Notes: generated by a model not told the origin, from the letters alone. Positions 44,230 through 55,184 are shown, numbered from the stretch's first letter. The stretch: DNA of 64,000 bases from Lactobacillus sp. PV012 (GCF_014522325.1 NZ_CP041983.1:682001-746000); one strand, 5' to 3'. Translations and numbers: made by a program.

Positions 44230-46294
44230 AGATTACTTATTTGAAGTTGGTATTGAAGAAATGCCAGCTCATGTTGTTTCAAAGAGTGTAAAACAATTAG
44301 CTGATAAAACAAAAAAATTTTTAAAAGAAAATGGATTATCTTTTACTGATATTAAGACTTTTTCAACTCCACGCCGTCTTACAATTTTAGTAAAAGATTT
44401 GGCCGAACAACAAGAAAACATTGATGAGGTTAAAAAAGGTCCAGCTAAAAAGATTGCACAAGATAGTGATGGAAACTGGACAAAAGCAGCCCAAGGTTTT
44501 GCACGTGGTCAAGGAATGACAACAGATGATATTTATTTTGAAGAACTAAAAGGCACAGAATATGCCTATGTACACGTACAAAAAGAAGGTAAAAAAGCTA
44601 GTAATATATTGATGGGGATGAGTGATATTGTTAAAAGTATGACTTTCCCTACTAAGATGCGTTGGGGTGCAAGCGGTGATTTTGAGTTTGTACGTCCAAT
44701 TCATTGGATGGTGTCACTTTTTGGCAGTGAAGTTGTACCAGTTAAGTTACTTGATATTGAAGCAGGTAGAAAGACTCAAGGACACCGTTTCTTAGGAGAT
44801 AGTGTAGTATTAGCAAATTCTAGTGACTATGAAGAAGCTTTAAAGAGTCAATATGTAATTGCTAATGCGGCTGAACGTAAAGAAATGATTGTCCGTCAAA
44901 TTGAAGAACTAGCTGCACATCATAACTGGAAAGTAAAATTAGATAAAAGTTTACTTGAAGAAGTTACTAACTTAGTTGAATATCCAACTGTTTTTGCTGG
45001 AAGTTTCGATGAAAAATATTTAAACATTCCAGATGAAGTTTTGATCACTTCAATGAAAGATAACCAACGTTACTTTGAAGTATACGATGAAAATGGTAAG
45101 TTAATTAACTACTTTATTTCAGTTAGAAATGGGAACAGCGAATATCTTGATAACGTAATTTCAGGTAATGAAAAAGTTTTAGTTGCTCGTTTAGATGATG
45201 CACAATTCTTCTATGATGAAGATAAGAAATACCCACTTTCTCATTTTGTAGATAAGTTAGCTAATGTTTCTTTCCACGATAAAATTGGTTCAATGTCTGA
45301 ACATATGACAAGAGTAAAAGAAATTGGAAATTATCTTGCTAAGCAATTTAATTTATCTGATGAAGTGGTTAAAGATTTTAATCGTGCAGCGGATATTTAC
45401 AAGTTTGATCTTGTGAGTTCAATGGTAGGAGAATTTGCAGAATTACAAGGGATCATGGGTACTCACTATGCTAAATTGGCTGGTGAAAATGAAGCTGTAG
45501 CAAATGCAATTAAAGAAAGTTACATGCCAATTAGTGCAGAGGGAGAATTACCTACAAGCGAAGTTGGAGCACTTTTGTCAATTGCTGAAAAATTAGATAC
45601 GATCATTGCCTTCTTTGGGGCAGGGATGATTCCAACTTCCTCTAATGACCCATATGCTTTAAGAAGAAGTGCCTACGGAATTGTTAGAATTCTTTTGAAT
45701 GAAGATTGGTCACTTTCTATTAAAAAAGTTTTACCAGAAATAATTACTTTAATTGCTGGTAAAACTCCTGCTAAACTACCTAAATCAGATGAACAAGAAA
45801 GTGAAATTGCTGATTTTATTCGTGACCGTGTAAAACAATTTTTACAAAGTAATGACTATAAATATGATGTTGTGGATGCAGTGTTAGCTTCTAGTCAACA
45901 AGATCCAATGCAAATTGTGGCAGCTGCTAAAACCCTTCAAAAGCATCACGATGATGATGATTTCAAACCAGTTGTTGAAAGTTTAACTAGAATTACCAAT
46001 ATTTTAAAGAAGGCAGAATTAGGTAATGATTCAGAAGTAAATGCAGATTTATTTACTTCTGATAGTGAAAAAGAACTTTTTGCAGGGGTTGAAAATTTAC
46101 AAAATGATGATTTAGCAATTGACGAATTATATCAGGGATTTGTAGATTTGCAACCGGTTATCAATGATTATTTTGAAAGTAATATGATTTTAGATAAAGA
46201 TGAAAAGGTTAAGAATAATCGCTTGACCCAATTGCAAAAAGTAAATGACTTAGCTAGTCGCATGGGTGATTTAAGTAAACTAGTAATTAAGTAG
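44222..46294 (+). CDS. glyS: Glycyl-tRNA synthetase beta subunit
   Basis: A 690-residue subunit involved in tRNA binding. It begins [14 protein letters not shown] and carries the PTKMRWG and RFLGDS stretches, a central HD-like domain and a C-terminal anticodon-binding helical domain. It overlaps glyQ by 8 bp, and dnaG follows after 14 bp. Confidence 0.97.
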   Translation: MTKDYLFEVGIEEMPAHVVSKSVKQLADKTKKFLKENGLSFTDIKTFSTPRRLTILVKDLAEQQENIDEVKKGPAKKIAQDSDGNWTKAAQGFARGQGMTTDDIYFEELKGTEYAYVHVQKEGKKASNILMGMSDIVKSMTFPTKMRWGASGDFEFVRPIHWMVSLFGSEVVPVKLLDIEAGRKTQGHRFLGDSVVLANSSDYEEALKSQYVIANAAERKEMIVRQIEELAAHHNWKVKLDKSLLEEVTNLVEYPTVFAGSFDEKYLNIPDEVLITSMKDNQRYFEVYDENGKLINYFISVRNGNSEYLDNVISGNEKVLVARLDDAQFFYDEDKKYPLSHFVDKLANVSFHDKIGSMSEHMTRVKEIGNYLAKQFNLSDEVVKDFNRAADIYKFDLVSSMVGEFAELQGIMGTHYAKLAGENEAVANAIKESYMPISAEGELPTSEVGALLSIAEKLDTIIAFFGAGMIPTSSNDPYALRRSAYGIVRILLNEDWSLSIKKVLPEIITLIAGKTPAKLPKSDEQESEIADFIRDRVKQFLQSNDYKYDVVDAVLASSQQDPMQIVAAAKTLQKHHDDDDFKPVVESLTRITNILKKAELGNDSEVNADLFTSDSEKELFAGVENLQNDDLAIDELYQGFVDLQPVINDYFESNMILDKDEKVKNNRLTQLQKVNDLASRMGDLSKLVIK

Positions 46295-46308
46295 AAAAGA
46301 GTCAGGCA

Positions 46309-48183
46309 ATGGCAGGCCGTATTCCAGAAGAATTAATTAATGAAGTAAGAAATTCGGTAAATATTGTTAATGTCATTGGACAGTATGTATCTTTAGAAAA
46401 AAAAGGCAAAGATTACATCGGCTTATGTCCTTTCCACCAAGAAAAAACTCCTTCATTCACGGTAAATGAAGAAAAGCAATTTTTTAAGTGTTTTGGATGT
46501 GGGAAGGGTGGAAATGTATTCAAGTTTATCATGGAAAAAGAACATTTGAATTTTCCAGAGAGTGTTCGTATAGTTGCTCAAACTGCTAATATTCCTTTAC
46601 CTGAAACACAAGGGTCACGTGCCTATACTTTAAGCCCTTTAAAACAAATGTATAAAGATACTGCTGAATTTTATAATTTTGTTTTAGTAGATACTCAATT
46701 AGGTGAACGAGGCCGACAATACGCACAAAAGCGTGATTTAGATGATGAAATTATCGAACATTTCAAGATTGGGTATGCACCAGAAAGACCAAATGATCTT
46801 TTTAAATATTTAAGTAAAAAATATGACGAACAATTATTAAGTCAAAGTGGACTTTTTGTTCAAGGCGAAGATGGGGCTTTATATGATCGCTTTCGTGATC
46901 GCTTAATGTTTCCATTAGGGGATGAGGCTGGATACACTGTAGGATTTTCAGGGAGAAGAATCTCTGAAAATAAAGAAATAGCTAAGTATGTGAATTCACC
47001 TGAAACGAAAATTTTTAATAAATCGAAGTTGCTCTTCCATTTTTCTGAGGCTAAAAAAGAAGCCCGTAGTAAACAAAAAAATGAGTCACAGTTAATTTTA
47101 TATGAAGGATATATGGATGTGATTGCTGCCTATAAAGCAGGAGTTAAAACAGGGATTGCATCGATGGGAACAAGCTTAACCGATAGTCAGGTTTCTCTGA
47201 TTAAACAAGTAACTCCAAATATTATCATTAATTATGATGGTGATAGTGCAGGGGTGCATGCAAGTGAGCGAGCAATCAAAATGTTTGCTAGTAAAAAGCA
47301 AGTAAATCCATATGCATCTTCAAATGATGAACGCAACTTAAGTGTGGTAAGTTTACCAGATGGGATGGACCCAGATGAATATGTAAAAAAATACAGTGCC
47401 AAAGCTTATCGACAAGCGTTAAGTAATGCTCAACCAGCAATTGATTTTTTGCTGAGCCGGCTTGCTAAAAGGTATGATCTTACTAATACAAATGAAAAAG
47501 AAAAATTTGCCAGAGCGGCAATTTCATTAATTGTTCAGGCTACAGATGATTCTTTAAAACAAGGCTACTACCTTAATGAAATTGCTAAAAAGACAGAAAT
47601 TTCTGTCGATTTATTAAAACCAGAGTGGAATCGGCAACAAATTGCACGTAATCGGGTAAATAGAAAAATTTTTCGAAATACCCTTAGTCAGTCGCGCAGA
47701 CTCGATGATGAGCAGGTTACTTCTCCTGCGGTTGAAGAACAAGTTGATAAAAATGTTGTCTTAGATAGATTATTGTATTTATTTATCCATTCAAATAAAG
47801 CTCGAGATTTAATTTTGAGTAAACATTTCTTATTTCCGGTAGAAAGTTATGCACGCTTGGAAGAACAATGGCTCCAGTTTCAAGAAACGCATCAGAATCC
47901 TAATGTAGAAAGTTTTGTGGATTTTGTATCACCAACCAATTTAAGTACAATAGTTACTAATTTTGAAATGAATCAAATGCCACCAATTGAAGATGAGACC
48001 TTGGAACAAGAAATTGATGATTTGATCCAAGCAGTTAATGCAGAAAAGTTAGATAATGAGCTTAAAAAGTTAAAAGAAGAAATTGAAGATGCAATTCAAA
48101 AGAATGATAATAATAAAGTATTGCAACTCTCAAAAAAAATTATAAATTTACGTAGAACAGAAAAAGAAGGAGGATTACTTTAA
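46309..48183 (+). CDS. dnaG: DNA primase
   Basis: A 624-residue primase. The N-terminal zinc ribbon [13 protein letters not shown] with [13 protein letters not shown] is at residues 40-70. The TOPRIM core includes [20 protein letters not shown] with the acidic Glu, and [11 protein letters not shown]. The C-terminal DnaB-binding helical domain is about residues 450-620. It precedes rpoD by 1 bp, the macromolecular-synthesis arrangement (here without rpsU directly upstream). Confidence 0.96.
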   Translation: MAGRIPEELINEVRNSVNIVNVIGQYVSLEKKGKDYIGLCPFHQEKTPSFTVNEEKQFFKCFGCGKGGNVFKFIMEKEHLNFPESVRIVAQTANIPLPETQGSRAYTLSPLKQMYKDTAEFYNFVLVDTQLGERGRQYAQKRDLDDEIIEHFKIGYAPERPNDLFKYLSKKYDEQLLSQSGLFVQGEDGALYDRFRDRLMFPLGDEAGYTVGFSGRRISENKEIAKYVNSPETKIFNKSKLLFHFSEAKKEARSKQKNESQLILYEGYMDVIAAYKAGVKTGIASMGTSLTDSQVSLIKQVTPNIIINYDGDSAGVHASERAIKMFASKKQVNPYASSNDERNLSVVSLPDGMDPDEYVKKYSAKAYRQALSNAQPAIDFLLSRLAKRYDLTNTNEKEKFARAAISLIVQATDDSLKQGYYLNEIAKKTEISVDLLKPEWNRQQIARNRVNRKIFRNTLSQSRRLDDEQVTSPAVEEQVDKNVVLDRLLYLFIHSNKARDLILSKHFLFPVESYARLEEQWLQFQETHQNPNVESFVDFVSPTNLSTIVTNFEMNQMPPIEDETLEQEIDDLIQAVNAEKLDNELKKLKEEIEDAIQKNDNNKVLQLSKKIINLRRTEKEGGLL

Positions 48184-48184
48184 T

Positions 48185-49303
48185 ATGGCAGAAAAAAAGA
48201 CTACAACTCAAGAACAACCAAGTCTCGATAAAGTAGTAAAAGAAGTTGTCAAAGAAGTAAAGAAAGATAAGCAGATCGTTGATACAGACTTTACTGCACG
48301 CTTAATTACTCCTTATCATTTAGAAGGAAAAGCAGTTGATCAGTTAGTTCAAGAATTTGAAGATAACGGGATCTCAATTGTTGATGAAAAGGGTGAACCT
48401 TCTAAGTTAGCATTAAAGAAACAAAAAGATGTTGAAAAAGCTGAATTAAAAGATATGTCAGCTCCATCTAGTGTTCGAATGAATGATCCAGTAAGAATGT
48501 ACTTAAAGGAAATTGGTCGTGTTTCTCTTTTAAGTGCAGACGAAGAAATTGCATTAGCAAAGAGAATTGAAGATGGTGACGAAGAAGCAAAGCAGGAGTT
48601 AGCAGAAGCCAATTTACGTTTGGTAGTTTCAATTGCTAAAAGATATGTTGGACGTGGAATGTCATTTTTGGATTTAATCCAAGAAGGTAACATGGGATTA
48701 ATGAAAGCAGTAGATAAGTTCGACTATCGATTAGGATTTAAGTTTTCTACTTATGCAACTTGGTGGATTCGTCAAGCCATAACTCGTGCAATTGCTGATC
48801 AAGCACGGACAATTCGTATTCCTGTTCATATGGTAGAAACAATTAATAAATTAATTCGTATTCAACGTCAATTGCTTCAAGATTTGGGGCGTGAACCAAC
48901 GCCAGAAGAAATTGGTGCTGAAATGGATATGCCAACAGATAAAGTAAGAGAGATTTTGAAAATTGCCCAAGAACCTGTATCAATGGAAACACCAATTGGG
49001 GAAGAAGATGATTCTCATTTAGGAGACTTTATCGAAGATAAAGATGCAACAAGCCCTGAGCAACATGCTTCATATGAACTTTTAAAAGAACAGTTGGAAG
49101 GAGTACTTGATACTTTAACTGACCGTGAAGAAAATGTATTGCGTTTACGTTTTGGCCTGGATGATGGACGTACTAGAACATTGGAAGAAGTAGGACGAGT
49201 ATTTGGTGTTACTCGTGAACGTATTCGTCAGATTGAAGCTAAAGCTTTACGTAAATTACGTCACCCAAGTCGGTCAAATCAATTAAGAGACTTTTTAGAT
49301 TAA
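48185..49303 (+). CDS. rpoD: Primary sigma factor (RpoD/SigA)
   Basis: A 372-residue vegetative sigma factor. Region 1.2 begins near [17 protein letters not shown]. Regions 2.1-2.4 include [20 protein letters not shown] and [17 protein letters not shown]. Region 4 ends with [20 protein letters not shown] Lys/Glu-rich N-terminus replaces a full region 1.1. It starts 1 bp after dnaG, with aggaggatt inside the dnaG end as ribosome-binding site. Confidence 0.97.
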   Translation: MAEKKTTTQEQPSLDKVVKEVVKEVKKDKQIVDTDFTARLITPYHLEGKAVDQLVQEFEDNGISIVDEKGEPSKLALKKQKDVEKAELKDMSAPSSVRMNDPVRMYLKEIGRVSLLSADEEIALAKRIEDGDEEAKQELAEANLRLVVSIAKRYVGRGMSFLDLIQEGNMGLMKAVDKFDYRLGFKFSTYATWWIRQAITRAIADQARTIRIPVHMVETINKLIRIQRQLLQDLGREPTPEEIGAEMDMPTDKVREILKIAQEPVSMETPIGEEDDSHLGDFIEDKDATSPEQHASYELLKEQLEGVLDTLTDREENVLRLRFGLDDGRTRTLEEVGRVFGVTRERIRQIEAKALRKLRHPSRSNQLRDFLD

Positions 49304-49408
49304 TAGTTAAGTTAAAAGGAGGAAGAAGAAAATTCTTTCTTCTTTTTCTTTTGTAAAATTTTAGTAAACTAGTATTAGAAGACTTACAAGTAGAAGGGAA
49401 AATAAAAT

Positions 49409-50086
49409 ATGGAAGAAAGATTAGGACATCTAGCAGAAATGGTGGATCAGGATGCAAGATTAGCTGATATTGGAACGGATCATGCGTACTTACCAATTGA
49501 ACTTATTAAACGAAAAAAGATTGATTTTGCAATTGCTAGTGATGTTGCTAAAGGGCCGCTTGAAAATGCAAAAAAAGATATTGCTGAAGCTGGATTACAG
49601 GGAAAAATTGAAACTAGATTAGGATCTGGATTAGAAACTTTAACAGATGATGATAATTTAGATACAATAGTAATTGCAGGGATGGGTGGAAAGCTGATGA
49701 CAGATTTACTGGAACAGGCTAAAAATTCAAAGAAACTCTATCCAACTTTAATCTTAGAACCTAATGTCGGTGAACCAGGAGTTAGAAGTTGGCTAGTTGA
49801 TAATCAATATAAGATAGTAAAAGAAGAAATTATTGAAGTCAGTGGCCACATTTATGAATTAATTAAAGCTACCTTGCAAGAGAAAAAAGTTCCCCTCTCG
49901 GAAATGGAGATACAATTTGGTCCGGAATTATTAAAGGAAAAGAATTCAGTTTTTACAAAAAAATGGACCAATCAGTTAAAATACCAAACCCAATTATTGA
50001 GTAATCTCAATAAAGCAAAAGTTAAGGCAAATGATAGAATAAAAGAAACAGAAAAATTAATAGCAGAAATTAAGGAAGTATTATAA
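49409..50086 (+). CDS. trmK: tRNA (adenine(22)-N1)-methyltransferase TrmK
   Basis: A 225-residue SAM-dependent enzyme that makes m1A22 in tRNA. The start MEERLGHLAEMV is typical, with ADIGTDHAYLPIELI as the SAM-binding loop and IVIAGMGGKLM as the family motif. A gaaggga site precedes the ATG. It is followed by the Nif3-family gene after 2 bp, the standard rpoD-trmK-nif3 order. Confidence 0.94.
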   Translation: MEERLGHLAEMVDQDARLADIGTDHAYLPIELIKRKKIDFAIASDVAKGPLENAKKDIAEAGLQGKIETRLGSGLETLTDDDNLDTIVIAGMGGKLMTDLLEQAKNSKKLYPTLILEPNVGEPGVRSWLVDNQYKIVKEEIIEVSGHIYELIKATLQEKKVPLSEMEIQFGPELLKEKNSVFTKKWTNQLKYQTQLLSNLNKAKVKANDRIKETEKLIAEIKEVL

Positions 50087-50088
50087 CA

Positions 50089-50886
50089 ATGACCCAAGTC
50101 AGAGATATTGTAAAACAGTTACAAGAAGTTTTCCCAGAAGATATTGCTAGTAAGGGAGACCCTGTTGGAATTCAAATTGGTTCTTTAAGTCAGAAAGTAA
50201 CCAAAGTGATGACTACGCTTGATGTACGACCACAGGTAGTAGAAGAAGCAGTAGAAAACAATGTAGATTTTATTGTGAGTCATCATCCAGTAATTTTTCG
50301 TCCAGCTCGTAATTTAGATTATGCTGATCCGCAAAATGCAATGTATGCCAATATTATTAAAAACGGAATTACAATTTATTCAATTCATACGAATTCAGAT
50401 AAAGCAAAGAACGGTTCTTCTCAATGGGAAGCAGAGGAATTAGGGTTAGAAAATATTGAACCATTTGCTCCTGATGCCGATGGCATTGCAATTGGACGTA
50501 AGGGAAAATTACCCCATAAGATGACGGCCTATGATTTTGCCTACTATGTTAAAAATAAAATGAATTTAAAAATGGCGCGACTAATCACACCAAGTAATGA
50601 AAAAGAAATTTCAACTGTCGGATTAATTTGTGGAGATGGAGGAAAATTCTGGAAACGTGCTGTTGAAGAGGAAGTAGATGCCTTTGTAACTGGTGATATC
50701 TATTATCATGTTGGTCATGACATCATTTCTTCAGGTTTAACAGTAGTGGATCCAGGCCATTATAGTGAAAAGCTATTTAAATATAAGGTAGCTGAATTAT
50801 TAGAAAAATGGAATAAAGAGAAAAGTTGGAAAACTGAAGTTATTATTTCAGAAGTTTCAACAAATCCATTTCAAGATTTATTTTAA
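50089..50886 (+). CDS. Nif3-like dinuclear metal protein
   Basis: A 265-residue NIF3/DUF34 protein. Metal ligands are seen in VSHHPVIFRP, THTNSDKAKNG-like SIHTNSDKA, and GDIYYHVGHD near the C-terminus. The short form lacks the inserted central domain. Possibly a GTP cyclohydrolase-like or metal-dependent hydrolase; the role is not established. It sits 2 bp after trmK. Confidence 0.9.
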   Translation: MTQVRDIVKQLQEVFPEDIASKGDPVGIQIGSLSQKVTKVMTTLDVRPQVVEEAVENNVDFIVSHHPVIFRPARNLDYADPQNAMYANIIKNGITIYSIHTNSDKAKNGSSQWEAEELGLENIEPFAPDADGIAIGRKGKLPHKMTAYDFAYYVKNKMNLKMARLITPSNEKEISTVGLICGDGGKFWKRAVEEEVDAFVTGDIYYHVGHDIISSGLTVVDPGHYSEKLFKYKVAELLEKWNKEKSWKTEVIISEVSTNPFQDLF

Positions 50887-50900
50887 AGAGGTAATATAAA

Positions 50901-52145
50901 ATGACAGAATATCCAACCCTTTTACCACGTTTTTTAAAGTACGTTCAAATAAATTCACGTTCAGATGAGAACTCTACAACTGTTCCCTCTACCAAACGAG
51001 AAAAAGATTTTCAAAAAGATGTTTTAATGAAGGAATTGATGGACTTAGGTCTAAAAGATGTTCACTACAATGAAAAAAGTGGCTGTGTCATTGCAACTAT
51101 TCCTTCAAATATTGACTATAAAGTTCCAGTTTTTGGCTTACTAGCACATAGTGATACGGCAGATTTTAATTCAGTAAATGTTAAACCTCAAATTACTAAA
51201 AATTATGATGGAAAATCTAAGATCCGTTTAGGGGAATCAGAATTTTATTTAGATCCAGAAGTTTTTCCTCATTTAAAAAACTACAAGGGTCAAACTATCA
51301 TCTCAGCATCAGGTGATACTTTACTTGGTGGGGATGACAAATGTGGAATTTCTGAAATTATGACTTTTGCGGAATATTTGATGACTCATCCAGAAGAAAA
51401 ACATGGTGAAATTAGAATTGCTTTCACTCCAGATGAAGAAATTGGTACTGGAGCACAACATTTTGATGTAGATGAATTTAATGCAGATTTTGCATATACT
51501 GTTGATGGCGAAGCGCCGGGTAAATTAGATTGGGGAACTTTTTCTGCTGCTCAATTTAGTTTAGATATTCAAGGGGTTAACGTACACCCAGCTGTAGCAA
51601 AAGGACAAATGATTAATGCAATTCAAGTCGGAATTGATTTTCAAAATTCTTTACCTCAGAATGAAGTACCCGAAAAAACTGATGGAAAAGAGGGATTTTT
51701 CCATTTAATGAATTTTGAAGGAACAGTTGACAGTGCTCATTTAGATTACATTATTCGTGATTTTGAACGACAAGGGCTTGAAGAACGTAAGAACTTGGTT
51801 AAAAGCATTGTTAAGAAGATGAATGAAGAGCTTGGCAGTGAAAGAATTAAGTTGAAGATGTGGGATCAATACTATAATATGGCTGATGAACTGAAGAAGC
51901 ATATGGAGATTGTTGATTTGGCAAGGGATGCTTATAAAGCAGAAGGTTTAACAATAAACGAAGATCCTGTTCGCGGGGGTACAGATGGTTCTCAATTAAC
52001 CTACATGGGACTCCCAACTCCAAATCTTTTTGCAGGTGAAGAAAATATGCATGGTCGTTTTGAATACACTGTTTTAGAAAGCATGTGGAAAGCCGTCGAT
52101 ATTTTACGTCAAATTAATAAATTAAATGTTGAAAGAAACAAGTAA
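50901..52145 (+). CDS. pepT: Peptidase T (tripeptide aminopeptidase)
   Basis: A 414-residue M20-family zinc peptidase removing the N-terminal residue of tripeptides. Metal and catalytic motifs are LLAHSDTADF, GGDDKCGISE, FTPDEEIGTGA and VDGEAPGKLD, with GGTDGSQL and GEENMHGRFE near the end. An agaggtaatata site precedes the ATG. It has its own terminator; the accessory zone begins beyond it. Confidence 0.95.
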   Translation: MTEYPTLLPRFLKYVQINSRSDENSTTVPSTKREKDFQKDVLMKELMDLGLKDVHYNEKSGCVIATIPSNIDYKVPVFGLLAHSDTADFNSVNVKPQITKNYDGKSKIRLGESEFYLDPEVFPHLKNYKGQTIISASGDTLLGGDDKCGISEIMTFAEYLMTHPEEKHGEIRIAFTPDEEIGTGAQHFDVDEFNADFAYTVDGEAPGKLDWGTFSAAQFSLDIQGVNVHPAVAKGQMINAIQVGIDFQNSLPQNEVPEKTDGKEGFFHLMNFEGTVDSAHLDYIIRDFERQGLEERKNLVKSIVKKMNEELGSERIKLKMWDQYYNMADELKKHMEIVDLARDAYKAEGLTINEDPVRGGTDGSQLTYMGLPTPNLFAGEENMHGRFEYTVLESMWKAVDILRQINKLNVERNK

Positions 52146-52157
52146 CAGCAGCATTTT

Positions 52158-52196
52158 AAAGAGGTTACCTTTGATTAAAGGTAGCCTCTTTTTTTG
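52158..52196 (+). terminator. Terminator of pepT
   Basis: The arms aaagaggttaccttt and aaaggtagcctcttt pair with one mismatch and are followed by Ts. Confidence 0.85.
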
Positions 52197-52253
52197 TTAA
52201 TTTTAACTTTTAATATGAATTATGACTCATTTATGACTCAATTTTTTATAAAT

Positions 52254-52521
52254 TTAGTTCACTAAATTGAGTATCAAATTTCTTTTGTGCTTTTTAATAA
52301 TGTGATAGTAGATTCTTCTAGTGAGAGCCGAATCATGATGGCCAACTCTTTTTGAGATTAGTTCTAAAGAGTAGCCCTTTTCAGCAAGTTTTGAAATATG
52401 AGTATATCTAAATATATGAGTCCCAAATTTTCGCCTATCCAACTTTTTTCAAGTATTTGAAGAAAAAAGGCACTATGAGGGTTAAATTGCTGATCATTAT
52501 AGTGGGAGTAGAATAAGAATT
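52254..52521 (-). pseudogene. Phage integrase C-terminal remnant
   Basis: The last 62 codons are open: THIFRYTHISKLAEKGYSLE (His-x-x-Arg box), then LISKRVGHHDSALTRRIYYH with the nucleophile Tyr, ending at 52254. Upstream, another frame continues the homology (KFLFYSHYNDQQFNPHSAFF), so a frameshift separates the parts. The catalytic N-terminal half is gone. It marks the left edge of a decayed prophage after pepT. Confidence 0.75.
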
Positions 52522-52724
52522 TAGTCCTTATTATTTTTGCTTTTTATTGCTTCCTGAGATATTTCTATTGCCTTTTAGGAAAGGGATACATTCCACAATC
52601 TAGCTGCTGTTTTAGTAGCCTCTTGGGTTATGTCAGCTTTTTTAGTTGTATAAATCATTTTTCCTGTAATTTTAGCATAAGTAATACCATCTTCGTGGTG
52701 TGGTGTGTAGAATTTAACATAATA
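52521..52724 (-). pseudogene. Broken small phage-associated gene
   Basis: One frame reads VKFYTPHHEDGITYAKITGK, MIYTTKKADITQEATKTAAR and LWNVSLS, then a stop, then KAIEISQEAIKSKNNKD. An aaggagg site with ATG at 52718-52720 lies just upstream but one base out of frame. The start is therefore frameshifted and an internal stop interrupts it. The product is unknown. Its end touches the integrase remnant. Confidence 0.55.
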
Positions 52725-52776
52725 CCTCCTTAATTAAATAGCCACTACTCCTTGTTAGAAGTAGGGGCTATTTGTC

Positions 52777-53460
52777 TTAATCAATAAATTTGTACCAACC
52801 ATTAAGTTTATCGATTACCCAAATATATTTACTACTGTTTTTAAGACCTTTGCCCCAAATTTCATGCTGCCAATGATTAGTAGGGGCGCCTACAGTTAAA
52901 ATAGTTCCTTTTTTAATGATTTTATGTTTCACGGAGTGCATATAAGCTAATGGTGTTGTTAATTTTAAATGATCAGCACGAACATTTTTAGTTACTTTAA
53001 CTTTACGTTTATGTGCAAAGACATATGTATTACCACTATAGCTTGATAATTTAACAAAATTATAGCCTGCTAGATAACCATCTTCTGTAAGGGTTCTATC
53101 GTTAAAGTCTCCCTCATTATTGTATTGGGGAAGATACCAATAATTAACTGAATCACTAAGAGGAAGATTGGGTCCTTTAATTCTCCAGCGACCATTAACA
53201 GATTTTAATTTAATTAATGTTCCTGATTTTAGGTATTTGATTGGAAAACTAACGCCTTTTTCTACAGAGTGAGGGAGTACTAAACATCTATCAGTTAGAA
53301 CAACTGGGGTCCATTTTTTAAAATAATTTCTAGGATGTTTAGTTTCATATCCTTGCATATAAATATCTGATGATTTGTTAGCTAAAACTTTTGTAGAAGG
53401 ATAAAATATACCCAATAAACAAAAGGTTAAGAAAGCAATTAAAATATTTTTATGTTTCAT
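52777..53460 (-). CDS. Secreted protein, unknown (SLAP/SH3-like repeats possible)
   Basis: A 227-residue protein with a signal peptide (KNILIAFLTFCLLGIFYPST to VLA). The mature part is rich in aromatic and basic residues and seems to repeat a module: TPVVLTDRCLVLPHSVEKGV with SFPIKYLKSGTLIKLKSVNG, and later KVTKNVRADHLK with KHKIIKKGTILTVGAPTNHW. Such 'initial Lys/Thr, pattern GTxxxV' repeats resemble SLAP or bacterial SH3 wall-binding domains. It lies 14 bp after another secreted protein gene on the same strand, so the two are probably co-transcribed. Confidence 0.7.
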   Translation of the reverse strand: MKHKNILIAFLTFCLLGIFYPSTKVLANKSSDIYMQGYETKHPRNYFKKWTPVVLTDRCLVLPHSVEKGVSFPIKYLKSGTLIKLKSVNGRWRIKGPNLPLSDSVNYWYLPQYNNEGDFNDRTLTEDGYLAGYNFVKLSSYSGNTYVFAHKRKVKVTKNVRADHLKLTTPLAYMHSVKHKIIKKGTILTVGAPTNHWQHEIWGKGLKNSSKYIWVIDKLNGWYKFID

Positions 53461-53474
53461 TATTATTCCTCTAA

Positions 53475-54029
53475 TTATTTCAGTAATTTAGCAGTAGAAA
53501 CAGATTTATAATACTTTTTAACTGAATTAGGATTTTGTAAAATCAATTGTTTAATAGTTTTTCTTTTTTTATGTATTGAAGTTGTTCTTAAGCCGCCTCC
53601 AAAATTATTATCTCCAAGATCTAGCCAAAAAGGATCTATCCCTAAGTATTGATGTCCTTTATATTTGTAATTCCAAGCTACCATCCAATGATGTTTTGTA
53701 GCATATTTGTTAACCATATTTATATAATTCATATCCCCACTTGCTCTTTGGTAGATTTTTTTACTTTGATTATACAAAGTATACGTACCATGTGGAGCAT
53801 ATGAGCCAAAATTAGAATAAGTAACAGTGTGAGCAGTAATTTTTAATTTTTCTAGTCTATTATCATTAAATTTATTATAAGTATACCAAGTACCACGAAT
53901 AGATTTAGGTGTAGTAACTTTTTTACCACGATAATAGGCGGCATTAACTTTATTACTAGTAGTAAGTACTAAATTACTCATTAAGCTTAAGCTAGCAATA
54001 AAGGCAGTTAAAGTCTTTTTAGGTTTCAA
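53475..54029 (-). CDS. Secreted protein, unknown
   Basis: A 184-residue protein with a signal peptide (KKTLTAFIASLSLMSNLVLT to VNAA). The mature part begins RGKKVTTPKSIRGTWYTYNK and resembles small secreted lactobacillus proteins with an IRGTWY module. A similar pattern occurs in the lipoprotein at 62216 (YQGTWYGYDSEG). A gaggaatt site precedes the ATG. It may be cargo of the prophage remnant. Confidence 0.7.
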   Translation of the reverse strand: MKPKKTLTAFIASLSLMSNLVLTTSNKVNAAYYRGKKVTTPKSIRGTWYTYNKFNDNRLEKLKITAHTVTYSNFGSYAPHGTYTLYNQSKKIYQRASGDMNYINMVNKYATKHHWMVAWNYKYKGHQYLGIDPFWLDLGDNNFGGGLRTTSIHKKRKTIKQLILQNPNSVKKYYKSVSTAKLLK

Positions 54030-54112
54030 TTTAATTCCTCCAATAAATTAAGTAGGTTTAAGTTAAAAGAACTCTGTCCATTCAAAAAGCTCCAGCTGGG
54101 GCTTTTTGTAAT

Positions 54113-54478
54113 TTAGTCATTAGCTTTCTTATTAGCTATAATATGCCAAACAAAGAATCCAACTCCAATGATTAATGCTAACCAACCCCAAATTGCTAAA
54201 TCTGTATAGTCGTGAGCATTTGAAATCCCAAATAGCCATGCAATAATCATCATAACTAATCCTGCAATATCCCCACCTAAGCCTTGAGCTTTACGAGTAG
54301 CAATATAAACAATACCAGTAGCTAAAAATAGAATGGCGACAAAAACGCCGACTGAGCCACCTACATCTTTAGTATTATTCTCCATTGCATGACTTGCACC
54401 AACTGCACAGGATTGAATTAAAATAACTACTGCAAAAAGAATTTGCAAAATACCAATAACTAATTTCGTAACTTTCAT
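54113..54478 (-). CDS. Small four-helix membrane protein, paralogue of 10120-10488
   Basis: A 121-residue protein whose helices and motifs (FLATGIVYIATRKAQ, LAIWGWLALIIGVGFFVWHI) match the protein at 10120-10488 throughout, on the opposite strand. An aggaggat site precedes the ATG. The function is unknown. Confidence 0.8.
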   Translation of the reverse strand: MKVTKLVIGILQILFAVVILIQSCAVGASHAMENNTKDVGGSVGVFVAILFLATGIVYIATRKAQGLGGDIAGLVMMIIAWLFGISNAHDYTDLAIWGWLALIIGVGFFVWHIIANKKAND

Positions 54479-54534
54479 TTAGTTACATCCTCCTAAAAAT
54501 ATTATCCCAGCTTTTTAAGTCTTCAGTTTCTGGA

Positions 54535-54815
54535 CTATATGTATTCTGTTAATTCTTTCTTTACTAACATTGGATCTTTTATTCCAATACATCTAGCTAA
54601 TTTTATATAATTGATAGTTTCGACATCATGACCTAGTGCTCTATAATAGATGATTAGTTCTTTTACTACCATAAAGCGATTTGCATTACACTCACTGCAG
54701 ACTCTAGTAATGTGATTGTTTTATAATCAGTAGTTATTACTTCTTAATCATATTTATAATGCCCCAGTTCGTGTAGGACAACTCTAGTTATTTCTTTCTC
54801 AGATAATTTTGAATC
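54535..54815 (-). pseudogene. ImmA/IrrE-type metallopeptidase remnant
   Basis: One frame reads SEKEITRVVLHELGHYKYD, with the HELGH zinc motif, and then a stop. Another frame continues ITRVCSECNANRFMVVKELI and then LARCIGIKDPMLVKKELTEY to the stop at 54535. The parts are split by a frameshift, and the 5' side is cut by a fossil IS end at 54811. ImmA-type proteases relieve repression in prophages and conjugative elements by cutting the repressor, so this supports a former prophage here. Confidence 0.7.
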
Positions 54816-54856
54816 AAAGCTAATCAATAATATGTCCTAATTTAGGGTTCATATCA
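54811..54856 (+). repeat. Fossil right end of the IS3-family element
   Basis: The 46 bases from gaatcaaagctaatcaataa to ttcatatca match the right end of the IS at 3731-3777, with one substitution and one missing t. The rest of the element is absent. Confidence 0.8.
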
Positions 54857-54982
54857 AACTCTTTTAATTTTCTATCTATTATTTTTATTTTACTATTTAA
54901 TGACTATTATTTCTATAGAATTAGCAGTTTATGGAAATGAAAGCGGGCGAGGTCTAAAAACGTGTTAAAGGAGAAAAAATAA

Positions 54983-55063
54983 ATGAAACGTGAAAATTTA
55001 AAAGCTCTAGGCTTGCATGACGAACACATAGGTTGGCGTTCACCCTTTTGCGATAGAAGATAA
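54983..55063 (+). pseudogene. Fragment of a phage capsid scaffold-like protein
   Basis: A 26-codon frame after aaaggag begins MKRENLKALGLHDEHIGWRS. The first 15 residues are the usual opening of GP20-type minor scaffold proteins (MKREELKALGLTDEQI). It then stops early. It is interpreted as the surviving 5' end of a prophage structural gene. Confidence 0.5.
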
Positions 55064-55184
55064 AATTAATATTGCTTAAATAATCCAAGTTATTTAAAAT
55101 TAAAATTATCTTTCATCTTGGAGGAATTAAAAGTGAAAGTTATTTGTGACTTTGTGTCTGTAAATTTTGGAGAAAAAGTGGATT

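Noticed and set aside
52200..52260. Possible attachment site of the second integrase next to pepT (two copies of atgactca)
   Set aside because: Only 8 bp long and both on the same side; no matching copy found at the right end of the prophage remnant.
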